A stretch of DNA of 38,951 bases, from contig NZ_QKYN01000062.1 in the NCBI RefSeq assembly GCF_003258295.1, positions 1 through 38,951 of the forward strand. The letters are read 5' to 3'. Position numbers and translations under genes: made by a program. Shown piece by piece: positions 1 through 9,192 of this stretch. The notes below the pieces were generated by a model. It saw only the letters and a program-made list of their open reading frames with translations, was not told where the DNA came from and did not search any database. This DNA is from Streptacidiphilus pinicola (GTDB lineage Bacteria > Actinomycetota > Actinomycetes > Streptomycetales > Streptomycetaceae). Numbering within the stretch: position 1 is the stretch's first letter; the number at the start of each line of letters is the position of its first letter.

Positions 1-24
1 CACGCCCGGCAGGTCAGGGGCAGG

Positions 25-855
25 TCAGCGGGCCGAAACCGGGGCCGTGACCCACGTCGCGACCCGTTCGAGCAGGGATTCCGTCGCCGCGTTCTCGGCG
101 TGGCCGAAGCCGGGCTCGATCCACAGCTCCGGCCTCGGGGACGCGGCAGCCGCCGCCTCGGCCAGCGAGCGCGGGTGGTCGAGCGGGAAGTACGGGTCGG
201 CGTCCCCGTGGACGACCAGCAGCGGGACGGTGATCTGCGCGGCCGCCGCGACCGGCGGCAGCGGGATCTCGGTCCACTCGTTCGGGTCGATCCGGGTCTT
301 GAGTCCGACTCGGCCCACCACCCGTCCGAGGGGGCGCATCACGACCCAGTGCAGGCGCCGCATCGGCACCGTGCCCTGGTAGTACCAGCGGGCCGGCGCG
401 CTCACCGCCGCGGCCGCGGCGACCCCGCCGCACAGCGCGGCGTGCCGGACGACGACCGCGCCGCCCATGGAGAATCCGACCGTGACCACGCGGGCGAAGC
501 CGAGCGACCGGGCCCAGGCGACTGCGGCGTCGAGGTCGAGCACCTCCCGGTCGCCGACCGTGGAGAGGCCGCCGGAGCGTCCGTGGCCCCGGAACGAGAA
601 GGTGACCACGCCGCCGTACCGCGCGAAGACCCGTGCCGCGCGCCGTACGGCGGGGCGTTCCACCGCCCCGGTGAATCCGTGCGCCAGGACGACGGCGACC
701 TCGGACGCCGCATCCGAGGACGCGCCCCGCGCCGGGGGCAGATACTCGGCGTGCAGGGTGACGCCGTCGGCCGTGAGCAACCTCGCCTCGGCAGGAGAGC
801 GCCAAAAACGCGAGGTGTCCATGAGACGGACAGCACTCTTCGCTGGGGCGTCCAT
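25..855 (-). CDS. Alpha/beta hydrolase (serine hydrolase)
   Basis: A 276-residue alpha/beta-hydrolase-fold enzyme of unknown substrate, probably an esterase or acyl hydrolase acting in the cytoplasm. Seen: oxyanion-region HGFTG near residue 59, nucleophile elbow GFSMGG with Ser129, an acid in HGDADPYF (Asp218 or Asp220) and the catalytic His252 in GFGHAEN, in the expected order. No signal peptide is visible. The frame stays open to a TTG at 876, but the ATG at 855 is chosen because AGGAG lies about 10 nt before it, whereas the TTG has nothing comparable. It is transcribed divergently from glnR, and its leader contains a strong hairpin (880-907). Position next to glnR matches what I recall of SCO4160 beside SCO4159. 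Fold assignment is firm; the substrate is unknown. Confidence 0.85.
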   Translation of the reverse strand: MDAPAKSAVRLMDTSRFWRSPAEARLLTADGVTLHAEYLPPARGASSDAASEVAVVLAHGFTGAVERPAVRRAARVFARYGGVVTFSFRGHGRSGGLSTVGDREVLDLDAAVAWARSLGFARVVTVGFSMGGAVVVRHAALCGGVAAAAAVSAPARWYYQGTVPMRRLHWVVMRPLGRVVGRVGLKTRIDPNEWTEIPLPPVAAAAQITVPLLVVHGDADPYFPLDHPRSLAEAAAAASPRPELWIEPGFGHAENAATESLLERVATWVTAPVSAR

Positions 856-879
856 GTGGGCTATTCTCCTAGTCAAGAG

Positions 880-907
880 GGATCCGGGCAGTGTCGCCCC
901 CGGATCC
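880..907. promoter_or_regulatory. Perfect 9-bp inverted repeat in the hydrolase leader
   Basis: GGATCCGGG (880-888) pairs perfectly with CCCGGATCC (899-907) across a 10-nt loop. On the plus strand it is followed by TTTT, like an intrinsic terminator, but no plus-strand gene ends here. On the minus strand it lies just upstream of the ribosome-binding site of the hydrolase, so it would form a hairpin in that mRNA leader or act as a double-stranded operator in the divergent region. Function is inferred only. Confidence 0.5.
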
Positions 908-1039
908 TTTTGTGCTTTGTGAACGCGAGATACGGACGTTCGTGCGAGAGCTCGGACGTTACCGGCTGCGCCCGACGACGTGCGCTGCCGGGGTACCGAG
1001 AAGTGTCACCGGCCCACCCGGAAAGGGGACTAACCGGGT

Positions 1040-1792
1040 ATGAGTTCGCTGCTGCTGCTGACCAACGCCCTCCAGCCGTCTGCGGAGGTACTGCCTGCGC
1101 TCGGCCTGCTGCTGCACAACGTCCGGGTGGCGCCGGCCGAGGGCTCCGCCCTCGTCGACACCCCGAGCGCCGACGTGATCCTCGTCGACGGCCGCCGTGA
1201 CCTGCCACACATCCGCGGACTGTGCCAGCTGCTCCGCTCGACGGGGCCCGGCGCACCCGTGCTGCTCGTGGTCACCGAGGGCGGCCTCGCCGCCGTCACG
1301 GCCGACTGGGGCGTGGACGACGTGCTGCTGGACACGGCCGGTCCGGCCGAGGTGGAGGCGCGGCTGCGCCTCGCGATCGGCCGCCAGTCCGTCGTCGCCG
1401 ACGAGAGCCCGATGGAGATCCGCAACGGCGATCTCTCGGTCGACGAGGCCACCTACAGTGCCAAGCTCAAGGGCCGGGTGCTGGATCTCACGTTCAAGGA
1501 GTTCGAGCTCATCAAGTACCTCGCGCAGCACCCGGGCCGCGTCTTCACGCGGGCACAGCTGCTGCAGGAGGTCTGGGGCTACGACTACTTCGGTGGCACC
1601 CGGACGGTGGACGTCCACGTCCGGCGCCTGCGCGCCAAGCTCGGCCCCGAGCACGAGCAGCTGATCGGCACGGTGCGCAACGTCGGCTACCGCTTCGTCG
1701 TCCCGGACAAGTCCGAGAAGGGCGCCGCGCGCTCCGGGCAGCCGCAGGACGCGGAGGCCGGGGCGGACGCCGAGGTGGAGCTCGAGGTCTGA
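1040..1792 (+). CDS. glnR: GlnR, atypical OmpR-family response regulator of nitrogen metabolism
   Basis: Global regulator of nitrogen assimilation genes such as glnA, amtB and nir in actinomycetes. The 250-residue protein has an N-terminal receiver-like domain (about 1-115) and a C-terminal winged-helix DNA-binding domain (about 130-225) containing the recognition stretch [18 protein letters not shown]. The receiver is atypical: the phosphorylation-site equivalent is Asp50 in VILVDGRRD, but the usual acidic cluster after strand 1 and the conserved Lys are not apparent, matching GlnR as an orphan regulator not controlled by classical phosphorylation. No histidine kinase is adjacent. GAAAGGGGAC lies ahead of the ATG. 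The N-terminus [14 protein letters not shown] is essentially the known streptomycete GlnR N-terminus. The C-terminal tail is acidic and variable. Confidence 0.95.
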   Translation: MSSLLLLTNALQPSAEVLPALGLLLHNVRVAPAEGSALVDTPSADVILVDGRRDLPHIRGLCQLLRSTGPGAPVLLVVTEGGLAAVTADWGVDDVLLDTAGPAEVEARLRLAIGRQSVVADESPMEIRNGDLSVDEATYSAKLKGRVLDLTFKEFELIKYLAQHPGRVFTRAQLLQEVWGYDYFGGTRTVDVHVRRLRAKLGPEHEQLIGTVRNVGYRFVVPDKSEKGAARSGQPQDAEAGADAEVELEV

Positions 1793-1805
1793 GACACGGA
1801 CGCCA

Positions 1806-1840
1806 GGCGGGGCGCGAGGCGCGCCGCCGGGCGCACGCCC
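1806..1840 (+). terminator. Tandem G+C hairpins after glnR
   Basis: Fourteen nt after the glnR stop, GGCGG-GGCGCG (from 1806) pairs imperfectly with CGCGCCGCC (ending 1828), immediately followed by a second short stem GGGCG/CGCCC (1829-1840). There is no T tract, which is common for streptomycete terminators. Termination is inferred from position and structure. Confidence 0.45.
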
Positions 1841-1930
1841 GCGCCCACAGCCACGTCACAGACCGTTCGTGAGCCGAGGGAGCCGATGAGGCAGCGAACG
1901 CCCCCTGGCCCGGACATGCCGTCCTGCAAG

Positions 1931-1943
1931 TAGAATCCGCCTC
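1931..1943 (+). promoter_or_regulatory. Candidate -10 element for a leaderless lacI-type mRNA
   Basis: TAGAAT (1931-1936) fits the actinobacterial -10 pattern TAnnnT and ends 7 nt before the ATG at 1944. No Shine-Dalgarno sequence precedes that ATG. Transcription would start at or next to the A of the start codon, giving a leaderless message. No convincing -35 hexamer is seen. Confidence 0.45.
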
Positions 1944-2975
1944 ATGCCCAAGGTGACCCGCGACGATGTGGCCCGACTGGCGGGGACCTCGACCGCGGTC
2001 GTCAGCTACGTCATCAACAACGGACCGCGTCCCGTCGCTCCGGCGACGCGTGAGCGCGTTCTCGCAGCCATAGCCGAGCTCGGCTACCGCCCCAACAGCG
2101 TCGCCCAGGCGATGGCCAGTCGGCGGACCAACCTGATCGGCATGGTGGTACCCGACGCCCGCCAGCCGTTCTTCGCCGAACTCGCCCATGCGGTCGAACG
2201 TGCCGCATCGGAACGCGGCAAGATCGTACTGATCGGTAACTCCGACTACACCGGAGACCGGGAGATCCACTACGTGCGGGCCTTCCTCGGCATGCGCGTC
2301 TCCGGGCTGATCCTGATCTCCGAAGGCCCCTCGCAGCGGGCCGAGGAGGAGTTCGCCGCGCACAGCGACGCCCGCGTGGTGCTGCTGCACCGCCGCCCGG
2401 ACAACTCCGACGACATCGCGGTGGTCACCGACGACATCGGCGGCTCGCGCCTCGCCGTTGAGCACCTGCTGCACCACCACGGGCACGCGTACGTGGCCTG
2501 CTTCGGCGGCCCGGTCAACGCGCCCGCGCCCGGCGACCCGGTCGTCGACCACATCGAGGGCTGGCGCCAGGCCATGGACGCCGCCGGCATCACCACCGAA
2601 GGCCGCCTCATCGACGCGCCCTTCGACCGCTACGGCGCCTACCAGGTCGCCCTCGACCTGCTCCGGGCCCCGGCGGACGAGCGCCCGACGGCGCTGTTCT
2701 GCTCCACGGACGACCAGGCGATAGGCGTGCTGCGCGCGGCCCGCGAGGCCGGCGTCACGATCGGCCGGGACCTCGCGGTGATCGGCTTCGACGACATCCA
2801 GGAGGCGGCGTTCTGCGACCCGCCGCTGACCACGATCGCCTCGGACCGGGACTCGATGGCCAAGGCCGCCGTCGACCTGGTGCTGGACGACTCGCTGGCG
2901 GTGCCGGGCTCCGACACCCCGCGGATCCGCAAGTTCCCCTCCCGGCTCGTGGTCCGTCGCAGCTGCGGCTGCTGA
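1944..2975 (+). CDS. LacI-family transcriptional regulator
   Basis: A 343-residue LacI/GalR repressor. The N-terminal helix-turn-helix ([20 protein letters not shown], residues 4-23) is followed by the hinge [16 protein letters not shown], whose AxAL-type helix is changed to AQAM, and then a periplasmic-binding-protein-like effector domain (about 60-335) with the typical VIGFDDI near residue 287. The ligand is presumably a sugar or related metabolite, but nothing in the neighbourhood (GlnR, protease) identifies it. There is no adjacent transporter or catabolic operon, so it is an orphan regulator or global carbon regulator. It ends in an unusual RRSCGC tail with two cysteines. Position after glnR matches what I recall as SCO4158. 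Family certain, target unknown. Confidence 0.92.
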   Translation: MPKVTRDDVARLAGTSTAVVSYVINNGPRPVAPATRERVLAAIAELGYRPNSVAQAMASRRTNLIGMVVPDARQPFFAELAHAVERAASERGKIVLIGNSDYTGDREIHYVRAFLGMRVSGLILISEGPSQRAEEEFAAHSDARVVLLHRRPDNSDDIAVVTDDIGGSRLAVEHLLHHHGHAYVACFGGPVNAPAPGDPVVDHIEGWRQAMDAAGITTEGRLIDAPFDRYGAYQVALDLLRAPADERPTALFCSTDDQAIGVLRAAREAGVTIGRDLAVIGFDDIQEAAFCDPPLTTIASDRDSMAKAAVDLVLDDSLAVPGSDTPRIRKFPSRLVVRRSCGC

Positions 2976-3065
2976 GGCCGGGAGTCTGCGGGTGCTCCGG
3001 GGTTCTGCCTCGCTTCTGACGGTGCTCTCAGGGACCTCTCATGTCCGGGGTCGACCGTATGACTC

Positions 3066-4271
3066 ATGAGCGAGACGCCCCGGAACCACGCAGACGACCC
3101 GTACTCCTCGTCCGTGCCGCCGCTGCCCGGCTACCAGCCGACGGCCCACGAGACCCAGCCCCTCGAGGGCACGGTCCACCCGTCCACCGCCGCCGCGCAG
3201 CAGGGCTACCAGGCGCCGCAGTCGCAGCCGCAGGGCTACTACTTCAGCGCCGAGCAGCCGCAGGCCGGCTCCTCCGGTTCCGGCCAGCCGCCGTTCCAGC
3301 CCCCGGCCGACTCGGCGGGTGCCGCCTGGCCGCCGCCGCAGCAGCCCGAGCCACAGGGTGAGCCGCAGGCCAAGCGCCGGATGAAGCGCCCGGTGGCGCT
3401 GGTCGCCGCCGTCGCCGTGCTCTCCGCCCTGGCGGGTGGCGTCGCGGGTGGCCTGATCAGCGAGAAGACCAGCAACTCCGCCTCCTACGCCACCAGCGCG
3501 GTGGTGACCGGCGACAAGTCCGGCAGCACCAGCAACGTCTCCGCGATCGCCAAGGCCGTCTCGCCGGCTGTCGTCCAGATCACCGTCGACAACGGCAGCA
3601 GCGAGGAGCTCGGCACCGGCATGGTGCTGACCTCCACCGGCCAGATCCTGACCAACTACCACGTGATCTCCGACGCCGCGAACGGCAACGGCGGCACCAT
3701 CAAGATCTCCTTCAGCAACGGCAAGACCGCGACCGGCAGCATCGTCGGCACCGACGCGTCCCTCGACGTCGCGGTGATCAAGGCTCAGGGCGTCAGCGGC
3801 CTGCCCACGGTCTCGCTCGGCGACTCCGGCCAGGTGGCCGTCGGCGACCAGGTCGTGGCCATCGGCAACCCGGACGGCCTCACCGGCACGGTCACCTCGG
3901 GCATCGTCAGCGCGCTGAACCGCCCGGTCAAGGTCGACGTCAGCCCCAGCACCGTGCAGGGCAACGGCGGCTTCGGCCTCCCGTTCTGGCAGGGCGACTC
4001 CAACCGCTCCTACCAGGGCAACTCCTCGCAGACCGCGTCCTACAACGCGATCCAGACCGACGCCTCGCTCAACCCCGGCAACAGCGGCGGCCCGCTGCTG
4101 AACGCCTCCGGCCAGGTCATCGGCATCAACGCGTCGATGTACTCCGACAGCAGTTCCTCCGGCTCCGGCTCCTCGCAGGCCGGCAGCGTCGGCCTGGGCT
4201 TCTCGATCCCGATCAACGCCGCCAAGGCGGTGCTGCCGCAGCTGCAGTCCGGTCAGAACATCACGAGCTGA
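3066..4271 (+). CDS. Membrane-anchored HtrA/trypsin-like serine protease, no PDZ domain
   Basis: A 401-residue protease. Residues 1-100 are a Pro/Gln-rich, low-complexity cytoplasmic segment; a single transmembrane helix (RPVALVAAVAVLSALAGGVA, about 105-128) anchors it; the chymotrypsin-fold domain lies outside. The triad is visible: His199 in NYHVIS, Asp234 in SLDVAVIK and Ser340 in NPGNSGGPLL. HtrA/DegP proteins normally carry a C-terminal PDZ domain, but this one stops about 60 residues after the serine motif, so PDZ is absent. It immediately precedes the response regulator/sensor kinase pair, an arrangement like PepD beside MprAB in mycobacteria, suggesting a role in cell-envelope stress proteolysis. 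No clear ribosome-binding site precedes the ATG. The protease call is strong; the substrate is unknown. Confidence 0.9.
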   Translation: MSETPRNHADDPYSSSVPPLPGYQPTAHETQPLEGTVHPSTAAAQQGYQAPQSQPQGYYFSAEQPQAGSSGSGQPPFQPPADSAGAAWPPPQQPEPQGEPQAKRRMKRPVALVAAVAVLSALAGGVAGGLISEKTSNSASYATSAVVTGDKSGSTSNVSAIAKAVSPAVVQITVDNGSSEELGTGMVLTSTGQILTNYHVISDAANGNGGTIKISFSNGKTATGSIVGTDASLDVAVIKAQGVSGLPTVSLGDSGQVAVGDQVVAIGNPDGLTGTVTSGIVSALNRPVKVDVSPSTVQGNGGFGLPFWQGDSNRSYQGNSSQTASYNAIQTDASLNPGNSGGPLLNASGQVIGINASMYSDSSSSGSGSSQAGSVGLGFSIPINAAKAVLPQLQSGQNITS

Positions 4272-4342
4272 CGCGGTTCTGGCCGCTTCGTGGCGGACAA
4301 TTGCCTCACACCATGGGTTAGAGAGTTCAAGGAGCAACGGGG

Positions 4343-5061
<719 letters not shown>

Positions 5062-5065
<4 letters not shown>

Positions 5066-6504
5066 CCGGCCGCTGGCGCCGGCTGACCCTCCGGGGCCGG
5101 CTGGCGACGCTGACGGCTGCGGTCGTCTCGGTGGCGGTGATCCTCTGCTGCGCGCTGGCGTGGTTCGCGGCGCGGGAGCAGATGAGCACACAGGTGAACG
5201 ACACCCTGAAGCAGTCCTGGTCGGGGACCACCCCTGGGCAGGACCTCGGAGACAAGATCGTCCAATGGTGCCGGGGATCTGCCGAGCGGCCATTTGACCA
5301 GTCGCAGGCGGTCACCACCCTCATCTCGTCCTCCGGCCCCGTGTGCGGGGCGGGCGCCAAGTCGGTCAGGCCGACCCCCGACGACCTCTCCACCGCCGCC
5401 TCCGGCACACGGTCCCCTGCCGCGGCTTCAACGATTCACGACGGCCGCACATACGACGGGACGCCCATCCGCATCTACACGGTCAGCATTGGACCGGTCA
5501 CCAACGGCTCGGAGACTGTCAACCTGGCCGTTTCGTTCGCGCAGCCCCTGCAGCCGATGGAGCGCGCGCTGGCCAAGCTCGCCCTGATTCTCCTGGCACT
5601 CGCTCTGCTCGTCATCGCGGGTGCGTTGATAGCGGCCTGGTACGTCGCCCGCACGGGTCTACGGCCGGTCGACAAACTCACCGCCGCCGTCGAGCACATC
5701 GCCCGCACGGAAGAGGTGGGAACCACCATCGACGTGGGCGAGGGCGAGGACGAGATCGCGCGACTTTCGTCCTCCTTCAACTCGATGTCCACCGCGCTCG
5801 CGTCCTCGCGGGAGCGGCAGTCGCAGCTGATCGCCGATGCCGGGCACGAGCTTCGGACGCCGCTGACCTCCCTGCGCACGAACGTGGACCTGCTGGTCCG
5901 GAGCGACGACACCGGGCGGCCGCTGCCGCCCGAGACGCACGCCAAGCTGCTGCGGAACATGAAGGCGCAGATGGGCGAGTTGTCGACGTTGATCGGTGAC
6001 CTGCTGGAGCTGTCGCGGCCCACGCGCCGCAACGGCGCCAAGCCGTTGGAGGTCGTGGCGCTGCACGACATCGCCGCCCGCGCGCTGGACCGCGCGCGGC
6101 TGCGGGGGCCGGGGCTGGAGTTCACCGTCGCGATCGACCCCTGGTACGTCCGCGCGGACGCGCACGCGCTCGAACGGGCCGTCATCAACCTGCTCGACAA
6201 CGCGGTGAAGTTCTCCCCCGCCGGCGGCACCATCGACCTCGGACTGCACTTCGGCACCCTCACCGTCCGCGACCACGGCCCGGGCATCCCCGAGGAGGAC
6301 CTCCCCCACGTCTTCGAGCGCTTCTGGCGCTCGCCCTCCGCCCGCCAGATGCCGGGCTCCGGCCTCGGGCTTGCGATCGTCTCCCAGACCGTCCAGGACT
6401 GCGGCGGCGAGGTCTCCCTCTCCAACGCCAACCCCGGCACCCTCGCCACGATGAGGCTCCCCGGCGCCCCGACCCCTCCCCCGGACCTGCCGACGGCTCT
6501 GTAG
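5062..6504 (+). CDS. Membrane sensor histidine kinase (MprB-like)
   Basis: A 480-residue sensor kinase, cognate partner of the preceding response regulator. Layout: transmembrane helix 1 (about 10-33), an extracytoplasmic sensor region of roughly 135 residues, transmembrane helix 2 ([20 protein letters not shown], about 172-195), HAMP linker, dimerisation/phosphoacceptor domain with His262 in [12 protein letters not shown], and a catalytic ATPase domain with the N box (NLLDNAVKF), G1 box (DHGPGIP) and G2 box (GSGLGLAIV). The sensor region contains two cysteines (WCRGS and PVCGAG) that might form a disulfide outside the cell; that is inference. The ATGA overlap with the regulator shows coupling. 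The gene is complete and ordinary in length. Confidence 0.93.
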
Positions 6505-6599
6505 GCCGTATTCCCAGGTCAAGCGAGATTCATCAAATGGCGTGAGCAGTACCGTTTCGTCAACGCGGCCTCAACGGGGCCTTGAGAAGCATCGGGCTC

Positions 6600-7442
6600 A
6601 TGACCGATAACGAGCTCCCGCTCCCCGTTCAGGCCTTCCCCACCATGCGTGGGCTCGGCCGGGCCAATCTTCAGTACCTGCTGAAGATGTCCCGCACCTG
6701 GACGGAGCCAATTGTCCAACAACCTGTTGGACAATTGCCCTGGGGCCACATCACCGTCCTGTTGGACAAGCTGAAGACCCGGGCCGAACTGGACTTCTAC
6801 GCTGCGGAAGCCGTCCAGCACGGCTGGTCACGCGGGGTGCTCCAGCACTGGATCGCGAGCCGACTGCATGCCACCAAGGGTGCCGCCCTCACGAACTTCG
6901 ACCGAACCCTGCCCGAGGGCTCCGACGCGGTGCGCGAGTTGGTCAAAGACCCCTACCACCTCGATTTCCTCGAGCTGGACGGCGACGCCAAGGAGCGCGA
7001 CCTGGAGGACGCCCTCGTCGCCCGGCTGGTCACGTTCCTCACCGAGCTCGGGGTGGGCTTCGCCTTTATGGGACGTCAGTACCCCGTCGTCGTCGGAGGC
7101 GAGACGTTCCGGATCGACCTGCTCTTCTACCACGCCCGCCTGCACCGCTACGTGGTCTTCGAGCTCAAGACCACGGACGCTCGCCCGGAACACGTCGGGA
7201 AACTCGGCTTCTACGTCGCCGTCGTCGACGACCTGGTCCGCGACGACGAGCGGGACGACTCGACCATCGGCATCCTGCTGAGCGCCGGCCGTAACGAGGC
7301 CGTGGTCGAGTACGCGCTCAGCGCCAACAACCGTCCCCTGGCATCCAGCACCTACACCGGGCTGCCGCCCCAGGTCCGTCGCCTCCTTCCGAGCGAGGGA
7401 GACCTGGCCCAGGTGGCTCAGGACGCGCTGGGGGAACCCTGA
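6600..7442 (+). CDS. YhcG/DUF1016-type PD-(D/E)XK nuclease, N-terminally truncated
   Basis: A 280-residue protein matching the YhcG family of PD-(D/E)XK nucleases found in accessory and defence-associated regions. Recognisable family blocks are FPTMRGLGRANLQYLL, GQLPWGHITVLLDKL, GWSRGVL, ALTNFDRTLP, KDPYHLDFL, and the nuclease core with Asp in FRIDLLFYH and the E-x-K pair in VVFELKTTD. Full-length family members have a further 50-60 residue N-terminal DUF1016_N segment before FPxMxGLSRSNL; here the protein starts just ahead of that block, and the 95 bp upstream do not encode it in any frame. An in-frame TTG at 6582 would add only six residues. The catalytic residues remain, so it may still be active or be a decaying remnant. 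A perfect inverted repeat lies inside (6709-6737). Confidence 0.85.
   Translation: MTDNELPLPVQAFPTMRGLGRANLQYLLKMSRTWTEPIVQQPVGQLPWGHITVLLDKLKTRAELDFYAAEAVQHGWSRGVLQHWIASRLHATKGAALTNFDRTLPEGSDAVRELVKDPYHLDFLELDGDAKERDLEDALVARLVTFLTELGVGFAFMGRQYPVVVGGETFRIDLLFYHARLHRYVVFELKTTDARPEHVGKLGFYVAVVDDLVRDDERDDSTIGILLSAGRNEAVVEYALSANNRPLASSTYTGLPPQVRRLLPSEGDLAQVAQDALGEP
6709..6737. repeat. Perfect 13-bp inverted repeat inside the YhcG gene
   Basis: CAATTGTCCAACA (6709-6721) is followed by ACC and then its exact reverse complement TGTTGGACAATTG (6725-6737). A third, partial copy TGTTGGACAA lies at 6760-6769. The segment is AT-richer than its surroundings and encodes conserved residues around IVQQPVGQLPW. 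It could be a protein-binding operator or an mRNA hairpin near the 5' end of the coding region. Confidence 0.75.
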
Positions 7443-7510
7443 CTCGCGGCAGCGTCTCATATAACAAAACAAACTGTCCCACCATATGAATACTGAGCCA
7501 TCATGCTGGC

Positions 7511-8728
7511 ATGTCCTCCAGTCAGCGTGAGGCCCACGCGTCCCCCCTCCCTGTTGCCGTCAGACCGGCTGCCCCGCACCGGCGTTGGGTGATGCTCGGG
7601 CTCGGGACCGCCGCGCAGACGGCGGCGTGCGCGTTCCTGTACGGGATGCCGTACCTGATCCCGTCGTTGCGCGGGGCGGAGGGGCTGACGCTGGCGCAGG
7701 CCGGGCTGTTGGTGGCGTGTCCGACGGTGGGGCTGTTGGTGGCGCTGTACGCGTGGGGCGCGGCGACCGACCGGTATGGGGAGCGCTGGGTGCTGGCGGC
7801 GGGGCTCGGGGCGGCGACAGCCGCGTTGGCCGTCGCGCTGACCGTGCACGGGTTGGTCCTGCTGGGGGCGCTGTTCGCGGTGGCGGGCGCGGCCGGGGCG
7901 AGTGTATCCGCGGCGAGCGGGCGGGTCGTGCTGGGCTGGTTCCCGCCGGAGCAGCGCGGGCTGGCGATGGGGGTGCGGCAGACCTCGACCCCGCTGGGGA
8001 TGCTGGTCGCGGCCGTGGCGATCCCGCCGATCGCCGCCGCGCACGGCCCGCGCGGGGCGGTGCTGTTCGTCGCGGTGCTGTCCGGCGTGATGGCAGTGCT
8101 GACCGCGCTTCTCGTCGTCGATCCGCCGCGGGCGGCGCCCAAGGCGGCGGCAGCCGAGAAGCCGGGCAGCCCCTACCGCGGTGCGACTCTGTGGCGGATC
8201 CACGGTGCGAGCGCGCTGATGGTCTGGCCGCAGTTCACCATCGGCGCCTTCGGGCTGGTCTATCTGACGGACGTGCGCCACTGGTCCGCGGTGGCCGCGG
8301 GGCAGTTGATGGCCTGCGGCCAGGGCCTGGCCGCGGTCTGCAGGATCGGCGCGGGGCGCTGGTCGGACGCGGTCGGCAGCCGGCTGAGGCCGATGCGGTG
8401 GCTGGCGGTCGCGGTCGGTGTCCTGGGGGCGGGGCTGGCGCTGGCGGGCGACAGCGCCGTCGGCGTGGTCCTGCTGATCGTCCTGTGCGGGCTGGCGGCC
8501 AGCACGAACGGGCTGTCCTTCACCTCCGTCGCCGAACTGGCGGGCCCTGGGTGGGCGGGCCGCGCCCTCGCCGTGCAGAACACCGGACAGAACCTGACGG
8601 CGTCCCTGTGCCCGCCGGCCGTCGGCGCCCTGATCAGCGCCTCGGGCTTTCCCACCGCCTTCGCTGTCGCGGCGGCCTGCGCCTTCGCCTCGATCGCGGT
8701 CCTGCCCGCGACCAAGGCGGCGGCGTAG
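7511..8728 (+). CDS. MFS transporter
   Basis: A 405-residue major facilitator superfamily permease with about 12 predicted hydrophobic helices in two halves split by a basic, Ala/Lys-rich loop (AAPKAAAAEKPGSPYRG, about residue 210). The loop between helices 2 and 3 carries GAATDRYGERW, the degenerate MFS motif A. Substrate is not evident; family resemblance is to the CynX/NarK-like or proton-coupled efflux groups. The ATG at 7511 has no Shine-Dalgarno sequence; the 68-bp upstream gap is AT-rich with a TCATAT/ATATGA inverted pair (7457-7462 and 7484-7489), so promoter and possibly a leaderless start lie there. It is followed, convergently, by a gene remnant and a VOC gene. Confidence 0.88.
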   Translation: MSSSQREAHASPLPVAVRPAAPHRRWVMLGLGTAAQTAACAFLYGMPYLIPSLRGAEGLTLAQAGLLVACPTVGLLVALYAWGAATDRYGERWVLAAGLGAATAALAVALTVHGLVLLGALFAVAGAAGASVSAASGRVVLGWFPPEQRGLAMGVRQTSTPLGMLVAAVAIPPIAAAHGPRGAVLFVAVLSGVMAVLTALLVVDPPRAAPKAAAAEKPGSPYRGATLWRIHGASALMVWPQFTIGAFGLVYLTDVRHWSAVAAGQLMACGQGLAAVCRIGAGRWSDAVGSRLRPMRWLAVAVGVLGAGLALAGDSAVGVVLLIVLCGLAASTNGLSFTSVAELAGPGWAGRALAVQNTGQNLTASLCPPAVGALISASGFPTAFAVAAACAFASIAVLPATKAAA

Positions 8729-8742
8729 CCCGGGGCGGGGGC

Positions 8743-8793
8743 TCAGCCCGCCGCCCGCGCCACCAGATCGGCGATCCGGGTCTCATCGTTCAT
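8743..8793 (-). pseudogene. Sixteen-codon 5' remnant, possibly of a SnoaL/DUF4440-type gene
   Basis: Twelve nt after the VOC stop, a minus-strand ATG opens MNDETRIADLVARAAG and then meets a stop, directly abutting the 3' end of the MFS gene. The peptide resembles the conserved N-terminus of SnoaL/SgcJ-type NTF2-fold proteins (M-DE-I-DLV-R), which often follow VOC or AhpD-like genes. I infer a gene cut off when the convergent MFS gene was joined. It could instead be a chance short reading frame. Confidence 0.45.
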
Positions 8794-8805
8794 CCTGACG
8801 CTCGA

Positions 8806-9153
8806 TCACTTCTTGAAGAACAGGACCAACTCGTAGCCGTCGGGATCGTGCAGGGAGAACTCGGTGCCCCCGCCGGACCGCTTGGTCGGTTCGCTCTCGG
8901 GCTTGTGTCCGGCGGCGACCAGCTCCTGATAGGCCTCGTCGAGGTTCTCCACCTTGACGTGGACGACCGGGCCGGTGGGCGCCTGGACGGGGCCGTCCGC
9001 CGCGGTGAAGGTGATCCAGAACCAGTTGACGTAGCACGTCGCCTGCGTGGCGTCCTGCTTGCCGATCCGGAACCCCAGGTCCTGGTAGAAGGCCACGGTC
9101 CGGTCGAGGTCGGCCACCGGGCAGGTCAGGCCGGAGATGCTGCTGAGCTTCAC
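8806..9153 (-). CDS. VOC-superfamily (glyoxalase/bleomycin-resistance-like) protein
   Basis: A 115-residue single vicinal-oxygen-chelate protein made of two beta-alpha-beta-beta-beta modules: MKLSSISGLTCPVADLDRT starts the first, and VVHVKVENLDEAY the second, ending in FSLHDPDGYELVLFFKK with the usual DPDGxxxEL signature. Members bind a metal and act as dioxygenases, isomerases or antibiotic sequesterers; no specific reaction can be assigned. GTG at 9153 is chosen because AAGGGATC lies at suitable distance upstream. It lies 39 nt downstream of the AhpD-like gene on the same strand, so the two form a small operon transcribed away from the STAND regulator. Confidence 0.88.
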   Translation of the reverse strand: MKLSSISGLTCPVADLDRTVAFYQDLGFRIGKQDATQATCYVNWFWITFTAADGPVQAPTGPVVHVKVENLDEAYQELVAAGHKPESEPTKRSGGGTEFSLHDPDGYELVLFFKK

Positions 9154-9192
9154 GCGAGATCCCTTCTGAAGTGGTGGGGGTGGGGGCGCGGC

